From NCBI RefSeq assembly GCF_014652895.1, contig NZ_BMZR01000005.1, positions 62,001-126,000 on the forward strand: a stretch of DNA of 64,000 nucleotides, written 5' to 3'. The DNA is from Psychrobacter glaciei (GTDB taxonomy: Bacteria > Pseudomonadota > Gammaproteobacteria > Pseudomonadales > Moraxellaceae). The notes below the pieces were generated by a model, which made no database searches, was not told where the DNA came from, and saw nothing but the letters and a program-made list of their open reading frames with translations. Below, one piece after another: positions 1 through 9,714 of the stretch (the first letter of the stretch is position 1; each line of letters begins with the position of its first letter). A program made the translations under genes and the position numbers.

Positions 1-304
1 CACCACCAAAGCCATTTTCAGCTGAGGCTGCTAAAGCATCTGCTACCAAAGCCTCACCGCCTGCAATACCGCTTAAGAATAGATTGCCATCATACATAAT
101 GGCATAGCCGCAGATCATGTACATGGTACAAGCGGTGGCAAATAGCGCGATATTTTTTGTTAGGATTTCGACGGTGTTTTTTGAGCGTACCAGCCCTGCT
201 TCTAACATGGTAAAGCCCGCTGCCATCCACATGACCAGCGCCCCACACATTAAAAAGTAAAACGTATCAAGTGCGTACTGGAGCTCAAAGATTTGATTTT
301 GCAT
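1..304 (-). CDS. amtB: Ammonium transporter AmtB, N-terminal part (cut by window edge)
   Basis: Only the first 101 codons are in the window and the reading frame runs off position 1. The translation begins MQNQIFELQYALDTFYFLMCG and continues with MAAGFTMLEAGLVRSKN, the highly conserved first-helix region of the Amt/MEP/Rh ammonium channel family, followed by a second hydrophobic helix. Amt proteins are trimeric inner-membrane channels that conduct ammonia/ammonium. The ATG at 302-304 is preceded by a purine-rich AAGGGGGAA ribosome binding site. The gene lies 77 bp downstream of glnK on the same strand, the classical glnK-amtB pair in which the PII protein plugs the channel when nitrogen is plentiful. 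There is no obvious cleavable signal peptide before the first helix. Confidence 0.95.
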   Translation of the reverse strand, partial: MQNQIFELQYALDTFYFLMCGALVMWMAAGFTMLEAGLVRSKNTVEILTKNIALFATACTMYMICGYAIMYDGNLFLSGIAGGEALVADALAASAENGFGG

Positions 305-381
305 GTTAATTCCCCCTTGAATATATGCAATATAGATATCGGTATGTCCTATAAATCTGTGTTTATAGGTAAGTCTACGCG

Positions 382-1119
<738 letters not shown>

Positions 1120-1974
1120 TTATACTTTAGGGAAGAGTAGGTATGGGGTTTTGGTACTGCCTAGTAGTTTTTTGGTGTCGCTGCCTTTGAGAAATTCATG
1201 CAAACGAGACTGACCAAAAGCGCCTGTTATCAGCAGACCAATATTGTGCTCATTTTGATAGTAGGTTAAGGCTGCTGTCACATCGCGGCAGTCTAGCAAT
1301 GCCTTTTTGGATTTTATGCCAGCTTGCTTGAGACGGGCATAAGCTTCACGTAGTGCATCGCAGTTTTCCGAGTTGTCTTTACCGACCATAACAATATGAA
1401 TGGTTAGGGCGCGAACAAGCGGCGTTTTGCATAGCCAATTAAGCAGTTTATGAGAAGTTGCACAGTTGTCAAAAGCAAATAAAGCAGTTGTAGGGGTCAA
1501 AAATGGTGCATGAGTCACCAAAATGGGGCAGTGGCTTAAACGAATAAGCTGACTCAACGTTGCTTTGCAGGTCACATGATGACCAATAACAATCAATTGC
1601 GCCTTATTGTCGACATAATCGATACTTTGATTAAGATGTTCATGACGATGCAGCGTATACGTCTTTAATTTTTGGCGCTGCTGCTCGCAATAAGTTGTGG
1701 CTTGATGGAGTAACAGTTTGCCTTGCGCTTTTAGTTCACAATTACTCAAATGTTCTTTGGTGGTAAATTGATCTAACAAAGCACTTTCGTCATCGATATT
1801 GAGGCAACCAGAATAATTGACCGCTGCTTTTTGTTGCAAGCTTGGTACTGAATGCAACAGACCGATAGGGGCTTGTAAACGAGGTGCTGCCCACATGCTC
1901 GCCTCTAGCACGGCTTGTACGTGATCAGGGCAGTCTAAGCAGGCAATTACGCTATCTGGCTTTAAATTACTCAT
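1120..1974 (-). CDS. Tandem universal stress protein (two UspA domains)
   Basis: 284 residues, about twice the length of a single Usp domain, so probably two UspA folds in one chain. The first half contains IVIGHHVTCKATLSQLIRLSHCPILVTHAP. The second ends LLITGAFGQSRLHEFLKGSDTKKLLGSTKTPYLLFP, which has the G-x2-G-x9-G-S/T type nucleotide-binding pattern only partly kept. Usp proteins are cytoplasmic, often ATP-binding, and linked to stress survival. The ATG is at 1972-1974. It lies 161 bp downstream of a SulP transporter on the same strand. Usp-type domains are known as partners or fusions of SulP-family transporters, so a joint role in anion uptake control is possible, but this is inference. 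Confidence 0.85.
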   Translation of the reverse strand: MSNLKPDSVIACLDCPDHVQAVLEASMWAAPRLQAPIGLLHSVPSLQQKAAVNYSGCLNIDDESALLDQFTTKEHLSNCELKAQGKLLLHQATTYCEQQRQKLKTYTLHRHEHLNQSIDYVDNKAQLIVIGHHVTCKATLSQLIRLSHCPILVTHAPFLTPTTALFAFDNCATSHKLLNWLCKTPLVRALTIHIVMVGKDNSENCDALREAYARLKQAGIKSKKALLDCRDVTAALTYYQNEHNIGLLITGAFGQSRLHEFLKGSDTKKLLGSTKTPYLLFPKV

Positions 1975-2135
1975 AAGGCCACCACATCATCTAATAGTTA
2001 AATACCGTCAAGCGGGTCAACTCATCTGCGATGACCCTAAAGCTTGAACTGGTATACCAATATAATGGTTTGTCTACAAACCATGAATTAACGTCCGTTC
2101 GATAACGCAGGCATAGTGCTTGGTTATCTAACCAT

Positions 2136-3635
2136 TTAATCCAACAAGCCAATGTCTCGGCGATCATGGATAGAGAAACGGTCAATCAACGTACGGCTTG
2201 CACTGTTGAGTCCTACCACTTTGACATCAATCCCTTCACGTTGCAAGCGCATGACCAGCTTGTCCAAGGTATCTACGGCACTGACGTCCCAAAAATGCGC
2301 TTGGCTGACATCGATATGAATGCTATCCAAAGCTTCTTTGGTATCAAAGCTATGCAAGAACTGCGTCGTTGAGGCAAAGAACACTTGGCCTTGGACGTAG
2401 TAGTAACGCGTGTTACTACTGTCGTCATACTCGCTAAATATCGTTAAGAATTGCCCGATTTTATTGGCAAATGCTAGCGCAGATAGCAGCACACCAACAC
2501 CTACGCCATATGCTAGATTATGCGTAAAGATAGTGGTCAAAACGGTTGCTAGCATGACAATGTTAAATGACATCGGATGGGTCTTAAACTCGCGAATAGA
2601 TTGCCAATTAAAAGTACCAATGGAGACCATAATCATCACAGCTACCAGTGCTGCCATTGGTATCAGACTGACCCATTCACTCAAAAACACCACCATAATG
2701 AGTAGGACCACACCTGCCATCAAGGTAGACAGACGCGTACGTCCGCCTGATTTAACGTTGATCATTGACTGACCAATCATCGCACAACCTGCCATACCAC
2801 CAAAGAATCCTGATACCACGTTGGCAATACCTTGACCACGACACTCGCGGTTTTTATCGCTCGGCGTATCAGTTAATTCATCCACAATCGTCGCTGTCAT
2901 CATAGATTCTAATAAACCAACGATGGCCAGCGCGATAGAATAAGGCGCAATGATTAAGAGCGTCGTTAAATTTAATGGAATATCTGGCAGCAAAAATACG
3001 GGTAGAGAATCAGGTAAATCACCCATGCTACCGACGTTACGAATATCGAGATTCATATACATCGCTACCGCGGTCAAGCCAACGATACAAATCAGCGGTG
3101 AAGGAATCACCCGACCAATTTTAGGAATAAGCGGAAACAAATAAATAATCGCCAAGCCCGCCGCGGTCATGATATAAACGGTCATCCCGACCTTCTCAGT
3201 CATAGGGTTAAGCTCAGGTAATTGAGCCATAAATATTAAAATCGCTAGCGCATTGACAAAGCCGATGACCACCGAGCGCGAGACAAAACGCATCAGATTG
3301 CCAAGCTTAAGAATACCCATGACGACCTGAATCGCCCCGCACAGTAAGGTAGCAGCCAGCAAATACTGCAAGCCATGATCAGCCACCAAGTCTACCATCA
3401 CTAGCGCCATCGCTCCTGTCGCTGCCGAAATCATACCCGGCCGACCACCGACGAAACTAATCACGACGGCGATGCAGAATGATGCATACAAACCAACTTT
3501 TGGATCGACGCCCGCGATAATAGAAAAAGCAATGGCTTCTGGAATCAAGGCCAGTGCAACCACCACCCCTGATAAAACGTCACCGCGAACATTGGAAAAC
3601 CAGTCGTCACGTAAGCTATCAAAAAAAGATGTCAT
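2136..3635 (-). CDS. SulP family inorganic anion transporter with STAS domain
   Basis: 499 residues. The N-terminal ~390 residues are hydrophobic with about ten to twelve membrane segments and SulP-type motifs ([60 protein letters not shown]). The C-terminal ~90 residues form a STAS domain ([22 protein letters not shown]). The family carries sulfate, bicarbonate, chloride or dicarboxylates across the inner membrane, and the substrate cannot be read from the sequence. The subtype with FMAQLPEL resembles transporters annotated as sulfate permeases or BicA-like bicarbonate carriers. I chose the ATG at 3633-3635. An in-frame TTG nine codons upstream is a less likely start. Confidence 0.9.
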   Translation of the reverse strand: MTSFFDSLRDDWFSNVRGDVLSGVVVALALIPEAIAFSIIAGVDPKVGLYASFCIAVVISFVGGRPGMISAATGAMALVMVDLVADHGLQYLLAATLLCGAIQVVMGILKLGNLMRFVSRSVVIGFVNALAILIFMAQLPELNPMTEKVGMTVYIMTAAGLAIIYLFPLIPKIGRVIPSPLICIVGLTAVAMYMNLDIRNVGSMGDLPDSLPVFLLPDIPLNLTTLLIIAPYSIALAIVGLLESMMTATIVDELTDTPSDKNRECRGQGIANVVSGFFGGMAGCAMIGQSMINVKSGGRTRLSTLMAGVVLLIMVVFLSEWVSLIPMAALVAVMIMVSIGTFNWQSIREFKTHPMSFNIVMLATVLTTIFTHNLAYGVGVGVLLSALAFANKIGQFLTIFSEYDDSSNTRYYYVQGQVFFASTTQFLHSFDTKEALDSIHIDVSQAHFWDVSAVDTLDKLVMRLQREGIDVKVVGLNSASRTLIDRFSIHDRRDIGLLD

Positions 3636-4292
3636 AAGTAAACTGCATAGAGTTAAAGGCAAAAAAAGTAATCATTACTCAGTGTTAAAATGATCGCGTT
3701 ATTACAGGTCGTTATAATCAGTGCTACTAAACGTACTTTTATTATGCTGTTGCTTCATTACCAATCGATAATTAGCTAGCAGCACGCCCATCAATTTATT
3801 GACTGGTATCGCTAATACGCTCACCAATAGTCAATATGATGACAGTGCCTAAAATATAAGGCCTAAAATATAGTGTATTAAAATACAGTGTCTAAAATAA
3901 AGTATAAGAACCGCCATGACGTACCGCGGTAGAAGGAGATAAATAATCTATCAGACAAAAGCGCATAAGTAGATCGAAGCCAGTGTCTGCCATCTCATTA
4001 CCTCAATAGGAATCGTTGCGGAAGCAGCGTGACAATAGCGCGGTAAATGTGACAACATGCTAAACTAAAATGCTTAGGTGAAATATCTAGCCCAAATATC
4101 TGTTTAGGCCGATATTATAGCATTAGCTACTCAATATAAAAACAGCCGCATAATAGCACAAAGTCATAAAAAACCAGTACCGAAATCTGAACGATACCGT
4201 TATCATGCTCTTCATCTTAACAGTATCATTCAAACGGTCTAAACCACGTATATGCTTGATGCCATTTTGTTCGTCCAATAGAAGGAAGAGAT
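3636..4292. other. Intergenic region between SulP gene and murD, with short imperfect repeats
   Basis: About 650 bp separate two divergently transcribed genes, so promoters for both must lie here. Four roughly 15-bp degenerate units built around CTAAAATA are found at 3848-3905. I see no credible gene, RNA gene or strong hairpin. Confidence 0.4.
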
Positions 4293-5708
4293 ATGACCAC
4301 CCTTACCGCAACAGAAACCTTACTTCATAAGGGCAGTGGTCTACAAGTCGTGGTCGGTTTGGGACAGTCAGGGCTTTCAGTAGCGAACTATCTTACCAAG
4401 CAAGGCTACCATGTGGCTGTCACTGACAGTCAGCCGACGCCTGCCTTAGCAGAGCAACTACCAGCAGCCGTTGATATTCGCCAATTTGGAGCGATAGATG
4501 CAGAATTATTGCAACAAGCGGCACGGATCATTATCAGCCCAGGTATTTCTTTAGATACCAACGCGGTTGCCGCGGCCCGTCGCGCCAACATTCCTGTGGT
4601 CAGTGATATTCAGCTGTTCTGCGAAGCCTGTACCGTACCGATCGTTGCTATTACGGGCTCCAATGCCAAAAGCACGGTGACGACTTTGGTCGGGCAGATG
4701 GCGGCGGATGCCGGTGTCAATGTAGGCATCGGTGGTAATATTGGCGTGCCAGCCCTTAATCTACTTGCCAATCCTGATATGCAATTGGCCGTACTTGAGC
4801 TGTCAAGCTTCCAGTTAGAGACCGTGACCAATTTAGGTGCGCAAGTAGCAACTGTCCTTAATATGTCACCCGATCATTTAGATCGCCATGGTGATATGCT
4901 GGGCTATCATCAAGCCAAGCACCGTATCTTTCAAGGTGCCAAATCGGTGGTGATCAATCGTGAAGATGCGCTGACTCGACCGTTGGTGGCGGATAATTTG
5001 CCACGGCTGAGCACAGGTATCCATGCTCCTGATAAAGGTCACTATGGTCTCATCACTGATCCAGAAGGACAGATCTATCTTGCACGTGGGACCGAGCGGT
5101 TGCTATCAGCGGACAAACTACAGATTAAAGGGCGTCACAATTTGCTCAATGCGCAAGCGGCTTTGGCACTAGGTGAGCTTGCTGGCTTACCACTAGATAG
5201 CATGCTGAACACCCTGCAACAGTTCACGGGTCTCGAGCATCGCTGCCAATACGTCGCCACTGCGGCAGGCCTTGATTATTTCAACGATTCAAAAGGCACC
5301 AATATTGGCTCGACCATGGCGGCTATCGAAGGATTAGGCGCGGTCTATGCACCAAAAGACGGTAAGCTGTTGTTAATCTTAGGCGGACAGGGTAAAGGTC
5401 AACAATTCGGTGAATTGACGCCTTTTATCAATAAATACGTCAGCCAAGTACTGTTTATTGGTGAGGATGCTAAGCAGATTGAACAGCATCTACGTGCAAC
5501 GAAATTAAGTGATGAAGTGGCGCTGCATCAATGCCAAACGTTAGAAAGTGCATTTGCCACCATTCAACAAGTCACTATAAGCAGCTTGTCACAAGTGCAA
5601 GCCGTGTTATTATCGCCAGCATGTGCCAGCTTTGATCAATTTAGTGGTTATGCGGCTCGTGGTGAGCATTTTAGCCAGCTGGTCAGTCAGCTTGCGACAG
5701 ATATTTAA
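4293..5708 (+). CDS. murD: UDP-N-acetylmuramoyl-L-alanine--D-glutamate ligase
   Basis: 471 residues. MurD adds D-glutamate to UDP-MurNAc-L-Ala in the cytoplasm, the second amino-acid step of peptidoglycan precursor synthesis. An N-terminal Rossmann domain (VVVGLGQSGLSVANYL, about 20-35) is followed by the Mur-ligase P-loop GSNAKST at 122-128, then ELSSFQLE, NMSPDHLDRHG and the C-terminal substrate motif FNDSKGTNIGS and LLSPACASFDQF. The P-loop has alanine where enteric enzymes have glycine; to my knowledge this variant is usual in Pseudomonadales. The ATG is preceded by GAAGGAAGAG. It is followed 316 bp later by ftsW, so this is a fragment of the dcw cluster separated from the other mur/fts genes. 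Confidence 0.97.
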   Translation: MTTLTATETLLHKGSGLQVVVGLGQSGLSVANYLTKQGYHVAVTDSQPTPALAEQLPAAVDIRQFGAIDAELLQQAARIIISPGISLDTNAVAAARRANIPVVSDIQLFCEACTVPIVAITGSNAKSTVTTLVGQMAADAGVNVGIGGNIGVPALNLLANPDMQLAVLELSSFQLETVTNLGAQVATVLNMSPDHLDRHGDMLGYHQAKHRIFQGAKSVVINREDALTRPLVADNLPRLSTGIHAPDKGHYGLITDPEGQIYLARGTERLLSADKLQIKGRHNLLNAQAALALGELAGLPLDSMLNTLQQFTGLEHRCQYVATAAGLDYFNDSKGTNIGSTMAAIEGLGAVYAPKDGKLLLILGGQGKGQQFGELTPFINKYVSQVLFIGEDAKQIEQHLRATKLSDEVALHQCQTLESAFATIQQVTISSLSQVQAVLLSPACASFDQFSGYAARGEHFSQLVSQLATDI

Positions 5709-6024
5709 ATAGCATTAGCTAAATATTGGGCAACTACACAGCAATACAAACACAGCAGTGTGTAGCCAATCGCATTTTGTTGATAAATGATTGTTTTGCT
5801 TATAGATTACTGCTACTGTCAATAATCAGTCAGGCAGTTTGCTGACTTTATTATTAGAACAGTGATAATGGATACAATAATCCTAGGATAGCTACCAAAT
5901 CAGGCGTTATTTTTCTAGTATTGATGGGCTGTTATGGTCCGTGTGGTACGATCTACTTTATATTTTTTATACGGTGGCGTTGCATAAACGCCGTGTTTTT
6001 TCGTTTGTTAGTGTATATAAAATT
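5709..6024. other. murD-ftsW spacer
   Basis: 316 bp between two same-strand cell-wall genes. No clear terminator is seen, so readthrough from murD is possible. A GTG-initiated upstream extension of ftsW (from 5941) would use part of this spacer. Confidence 0.35.
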
Positions 6025-7221
6025 ATGGCGCTCTCTTCTCTTTTTCGTTCGTCTCCCCAATCGCAGCAAGCCTCTGGCTCAGATGGCATTCTCTCTATGC
6101 CGTCAGCGCGTGCAATTTTATTAGCGAGTGTCGGCTGTATGCTGGTGCTCAGTCTACTGATGGTCGCTTCTGCTTCTATTCCCTTCGCGCTCAGTCGCGG
6201 CATGACGGAGCTATATTTTTTTAGAAATCAGCTACTCTATATGGGAATTGGACTAATCGCTGCCGCTTTTCCTTATTACTTAGTATCCTTACGAACCCTA
6301 TATAAGACAGAGACTCAGTTTCTCCTGTTAGCCATTACGGGGGGCTTGCTGGTTTTAACTCTATTTGGCACGCCGATTAATGGCTCTAAGCGCTGGTTAA
6401 ATCTAGGGTTTTTGAACTTTCAGGTTGCAGAATTGGCCAAACTGGTCATGATTGTATTCGTGTCTGATTTTGTCGTGCGTCGATCTTTTGAGGTTCGTAA
6501 TGGCTGGGATGGCTTTTTACGGATATTTTTAGTGGTCGGTATGATCACGCTGTTACTGTTATTACAGCCAGATTTTGGCTCTTTGGTGGTCATTGTTGGC
6601 ACCGTTTTTGCGATATTTTATATCGCTGGCGCACCTTACAAGCAGTTCTTGGCATTGGGCGGCTTGGTGGCTGGATTGGCAGTACTGGCAGTGACTTTGG
6701 TACAGTATCGTTTGGTACGTGTGATGTCGTTTTTGGATCCCTTTGACGATGTGCAAGATACTGATTATCAGCTGGCACGCAGTTTGATTGCCTTTGGGCG
6801 TGGTCAGTTCACCGGTGTCGGTTATGGTGAAAGCGTACAAAAACTGTCACATTTACCTGAAGCACATACGGATTTTTTATTAGCCATTACGGGTGAAGAG
6901 CTGGGTTTTGTGGGGGTCGCAGTGGTATTGCTGCTCGAGGCGCTCATTATTGGCAGTGCCATGCGTATCAGTTATAACGCGCTCAAGCGTCGCCAAATGC
7001 GTATGAGCTATACCGCTTTTGGTATCGGTGTGGTCTTTATCGCGCAAACGATTATCAATGCGGCGATGAATATGGGTGCCATTCCGACCAAAGGTTTGAC
7101 CATGCCATTCTTTAGTTACGGTGGCTCATCGATGCTCATCAGCTTAGTGATGGTTGCCTTGCTGCTAAAGATTTATAAAGAAAGCCCTGAGATTGAAAAA
7201 AGCCAGTGCCGTTATTATTAG
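6025..7221 (+). CDS. ftsW: Lipid II polymerase / cell division protein FtsW (SEDS family)
   Basis: 398 residues from the ATG at 6025, about ten membrane segments. The SEDS signatures are present: NGSKRWLNLGFLNFQVAELAKL, the DAL-like region SYQLARSLIAFGRGQFTGVGYGESVQKLSHLPEAHTDFLLAITGEELGF (here beginning DYQ), and the C-terminal KGLTMPFFSYGGSSMLISLV. FtsW polymerises lipid II at the septum with its partner FtsI. Pairing with murD supports FtsW over RodA. The start is uncertain: no strong ribosome binding site precedes 6025, and an in-frame GTG at 5941 would add 28 residues without FtsW-like sequence. Confidence 0.92.
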   Translation: MALSSLFRSSPQSQQASGSDGILSMPSARAILLASVGCMLVLSLLMVASASIPFALSRGMTELYFFRNQLLYMGIGLIAAAFPYYLVSLRTLYKTETQFLLLAITGGLLVLTLFGTPINGSKRWLNLGFLNFQVAELAKLVMIVFVSDFVVRRSFEVRNGWDGFLRIFLVVGMITLLLLLQPDFGSLVVIVGTVFAIFYIAGAPYKQFLALGGLVAGLAVLAVTLVQYRLVRVMSFLDPFDDVQDTDYQLARSLIAFGRGQFTGVGYGESVQKLSHLPEAHTDFLLAITGEELGFVGVAVVLLLEALIIGSAMRISYNALKRRQMRMSYTAFGIGVVFIAQTIINAAMNMGAIPTKGLTMPFFSYGGSSMLISLVMVALLLKIYKESPEIEKSQCRYY

Positions 7222-7238
7222 CAGGTGTTAATTTGTAG

Positions 7239-7271
7239 AAAAGCGTCGCCAGCAGCGGCGCTTTTTGTTTT
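7239..7271 (+). terminator. Rho-independent terminator after ftsW
   Basis: AAAAGCG, a mismatch, CGC, a short loop and GCGGCGCTTTT form a GC-rich stem followed by a T-rich run reaching the stop codon of the convergent gluQ. Confidence 0.75.
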
Positions 7272-8306
7272 TTAATAATTGGGCAGATTTAGTGCGCTTT
7301 TGCCTTGTAGCGGAGTGTTATCCCATTGTGCAATTGCTTGCGCTAACATTCGGGTTGGCGTATCTCTATCGACCGCTGGTTGCTGTAATAGCTGCAAAGC
7401 GTCGGCGATAAGCTTACTTGGATCGCGAGTATCAATCGGTTGCGCAAGGTTCTGCTTGGAGAGCTTTTGCCCGTCAGGATTGCATATCAAGGGCAGATGA
7501 TACCAGTGATCGATAGCCGGTAAGTTAGCCGCCTGCATGATACTAATCTGAGCAGTGGTCATGGGTAAAATGTCCAAGCCACGCATAATATGAGTGACTT
7601 GTTGTAGCCCATCATCGAGGCTGGCGGCTAAGATATAATTGATCATGCCGTCTTGGCGTCGAACCACCATATCCCCTAAGGTTTGTTGTGGATTATCCCA
7701 CTGCAACCCTTGAATACCATCGCTAAACCCGATTTTATGGTCTGGCAGTTGTATGCGCAGCTTGTGTTGCTGACGATTGAGATTGGCATTGAGGCAGCAG
7801 CGCGGGTAGCGTTGTCTATTGGGCAGCAGTTGCTTAATATCTGTAGCATTCAAACCTGCTGGTAGAGGCTCTAAATCTTGAGTCGTCGAGGATGCTTGTG
7901 CTTGCTGAGACCAATAGCGCTCTAAGTCCTTACGTGAGCACTGACAGCCATAAGTCAGCGCCAGCAAGTCTGATGACAAGTAGTCGTTGTAGATATCAAT
8001 ACGCTCAGACTGATAAATGACATCGCCGTCCCACTGTAGCCCGAGCACTTCTAAATCTATAAGAATCTGCTCAGTGAATTGTCTGTCACAGCGTTCCGTG
8101 TCGGTATCTTCGATACGCAGCAGCCATTTGCCACCGAGCGACTTGATATGGCAAAAGCTGGCAAGCGCAGTGGTCAAGGAGCCAAGATGCAGCTCACCTG
8201 TGGGTGAAGGCGCAAAGCGACCGATAGGAGGTGATGATGGCTGCTGATGGAGAATAGGAGTATGGGCAGTTTGCAAAATAGGGGTTATCAAAGTAATGAC
8301 TATCAA
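7272..8306 (-). CDS. gluQ: Glutamyl-Q tRNA(Asp) synthetase
   Basis: Truncated paralogue of glutamyl-tRNA synthetase lacking the anticodon-binding domain. It attaches glutamate to the queuosine base in the anticodon of tRNA(Asp). The class I HIGH-like motif HLGS is at about 40-43 after [20 protein letters not shown] follows, and the KMSKS-like motif KLSKQ is at about 281-285. A Cys-x-Cys (QCSRKDL, preceded by CQC) and a later RCC may form the zinc site. 344 residues as drawn, somewhat long for the family. The start shown is a TTG at 8304-8306 without a visible ribosome binding site, and a start closer to IGRFAPSP (residue 28) is possible. It lies downstream of dksA, the common dksA-gluQ order, but repeats have widened the gap to 500 bp. 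Confidence 0.9.
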   Translation of the reverse strand: MIVITLITPILQTAHTPILHQQPSSPPIGRFAPSPTGELHLGSLTTALASFCHIKSLGGKWLLRIEDTDTERCDRQFTEQILIDLEVLGLQWDGDVIYQSERIDIYNDYLSSDLLALTYGCQCSRKDLERYWSQQAQASSTTQDLEPLPAGLNATDIKQLLPNRQRYPRCCLNANLNRQQHKLRIQLPDHKIGFSDGIQGLQWDNPQQTLGDMVVRRQDGMINYILAASLDDGLQQVTHIMRGLDILPMTTAQISIMQAANLPAIDHWYHLPLICNPDGQKLSKQNLAQPIDTRDPSKLIADALQLLQQPAVDRDTPTRMLAQAIAQWDNTPLQGKSALNLPNY

Positions 8307-8376
8307 TGTAGGAGGATATAGCTAGAATAAAGAAGAACGGAGCAAAAAGATATTTATTAAATACGCTTGTTTTGTT

Positions 8377-8538
8377 AGGGCGTGTCTTCATTTTAAAAAT
8401 GGTGATAAAAATGAGATAAATTGCCGTCAAACAAGAAAAATAGCGCAGATAATATCGGGACATTAACCAGTTATTTGACGATATTTGGAAAGATTTTGCC
8501 CATTTAGATGGCTATCGAGTGGATTGAAGACACGCCCT
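8377..8538. mobile_element. 162-bp MITE-like element, copy 1
   Basis: Non-coding element with 15-bp inverted ends (TAGGGCGTGTCTTCA at the left, its complement at the right if the flanking T/A pair is counted). It is matched along its whole 162-bp length without gaps by a second copy at 56754-56915. It also holds an internal inverted pair, GTCAAA and TTTGAC. No target duplication is obvious. It lies between dksA and gluQ. Confidence 0.85.
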
Positions 8539-8604
8539 AGTCAATTAGTAAAAGCTATCCATATAGTCGATATTAAATAAAATAGATACACGACATTATA
8601 AAAT

Positions 8605-8680
8605 GCGTGACTGGTACAAATTTTTCTTGCTTGCTGTGTCTACGTAGACAGAGGCTACAAAAAATTTATATCAGTCACGC
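8605..8680. repeat. 76-bp near-palindromic element
   Basis: The outer arms GCGTGACTG-TA-AAATTTTT are inverted over about 21 bp with two mismatches. The centre contains the perfect palindrome TGTCTACGTAGACA. The whole could fold into a cruciform or RNA hairpin. No second copy was noticed in this window. It lies 66 bp right of the 162-bp element. Confidence 0.75.
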
Positions 8681-8729
8681 TGTCTCTTTTTTATATTGAA
8701 CTGACTATAGTACAAGATCTATAAAACGC

Positions 8730-8758
8730 AACGAGCGACCAATAAATGGTCGCTCGTT
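8730..8758 (-). terminator. Strong hairpin downstream of dksA
   Basis: A 12-bp perfect stem AACGAGCGACCA with a five-base loop, 50 bp past the dksA stop. The downstream tract on the minus strand (GCGTTTTATA) is only moderately T-rich, so termination efficiency is uncertain. Confidence 0.6.
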
Positions 8759-8807
8759 ATTATAAGACACTCAGTACTCATTTAAATGCGCTAGCATAAG
8801 AGAGCGT

Positions 8808-9248
8808 CTAGGTATGACCTTGGTTTTGACGCTCTTTGATCTCAGATAACGTCTTGCAGTCGATACATTGAGTGGCTGTTGGACGTGCTTCAAGACGACG
8901 CAAGCCAATCTCTACCCCGCAAGTTTCACAAAATCCATAATCATCATTGTCAATTTCTGCCATAGATTTATCGATTTTGCGAATGAGCTTACGCTCACGG
9001 TCACGCGTACGCAACGTCAAGGCAAACTCTTCTTCTTGAGTGGCGCGGTCATTAATATCCGGCATGGCGCTAGACTCATCTTGGATATAAGTCTTGGTGC
9101 GATCTGCTTCGCCAATCAGTTGCTGCTTCCAATCCAACAAAATAGCCTTAAAATGCTCTAACTGCGCATCAGACATATACTCTTCGTCTTTGGCAGGCAC
9201 ATAAGGAGTAAACTTAACATCACTCGGATTCGTGGTCACGGTGCTCAT
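8808..9248 (-). CDS. dksA: RNA polymerase-binding transcription factor DksA
   Basis: 146 residues, close to the E. coli length. The coiled-coil tip AMPDINDRATQEEE keeps both acidic residues (D64 and D67) that reach into the polymerase secondary channel. The four-cysteine zinc finger is at C107/C110 and C128/C131 (FCETCGVEIGLRRLEARPTATQCIDC). DksA potentiates ppGpp control of rRNA and amino-acid promoters. ATG at 9246-9248 with AGGATA upstream. gluQ lies downstream on the same strand, but the intervening hairpin and repeats probably separate the two transcripts. Confidence 0.97.
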   Translation of the reverse strand: MSTVTTNPSDVKFTPYVPAKDEEYMSDAQLEHFKAILLDWKQQLIGEADRTKTYIQDESSAMPDINDRATQEEEFALTLRTRDRERKLIRKIDKSMAEIDNDDYGFCETCGVEIGLRRLEARPTATQCIDCKTLSEIKERQNQGHT

Positions 9249-9714
9249 ATGGGTATCCTACTTTTTCAAATTAATTCAATAAAACGACATATCAAAAGAC
9301 AAGACGTTATAAGTTTAACAAACGCGATAAGTTGTCCCTTTATAAAACGTTTTACCACTTGGTAACACAAGTAACACAGCTGAACTCATCGTACGGTTAT
9401 ATTGATATGTTTATATCAATGGTCAGGTATATTGTTATGCATATTTTTATTTAAATGGCTGGGCCTAAATAATGCGACAAATGACTGACTGTGAAAACTT
9501 AGCTTGTGGTCAATGTAGCCATCCTAGCTATTATAATTTTGCTTGCGATTAGACGCGTTACCATCCTAACGCGATTTGGTTTTATCAGTATCAGTATTCA
9601 CTTATCATAAAGCAAAGTTTGATTTTGCCAACCATATGGACGAAATTTTTTGTATTAAATCAAACATATGGACAAAGACAATTACAGTGTTATTGACGCC
9701 GATAAAACTGGGCA
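9249..9714. other. Intergenic region upstream of dksA
   Basis: 466 bp, AT-rich, presumably holding the dksA promoter. A small inverted pair CGCGTTA/TAACGCG lies near 9555-9581 and a repeated CATATGGAC near 9642 and 9666. No gene is supported. Confidence 0.4.

Noticed and set aside
1991-2185. 64-codon minus-strand ORF between SulP and Usp genes
   Set aside because: It overlaps the conserved end of the STAS domain by 50 bp and has no protein-like pattern.
3848-3905. Possible CRISPR-like array upstream of murD
   Set aside because: Units are about 15 bp, degenerate and directly adjacent, without spacers; no cas genes nearby.
8194-8463. 89-codon minus-strand ORF upstream of gluQ
   Set aside because: Much of it is a translation of the 162-bp repeat element and the rest overlaps gluQ in another frame.
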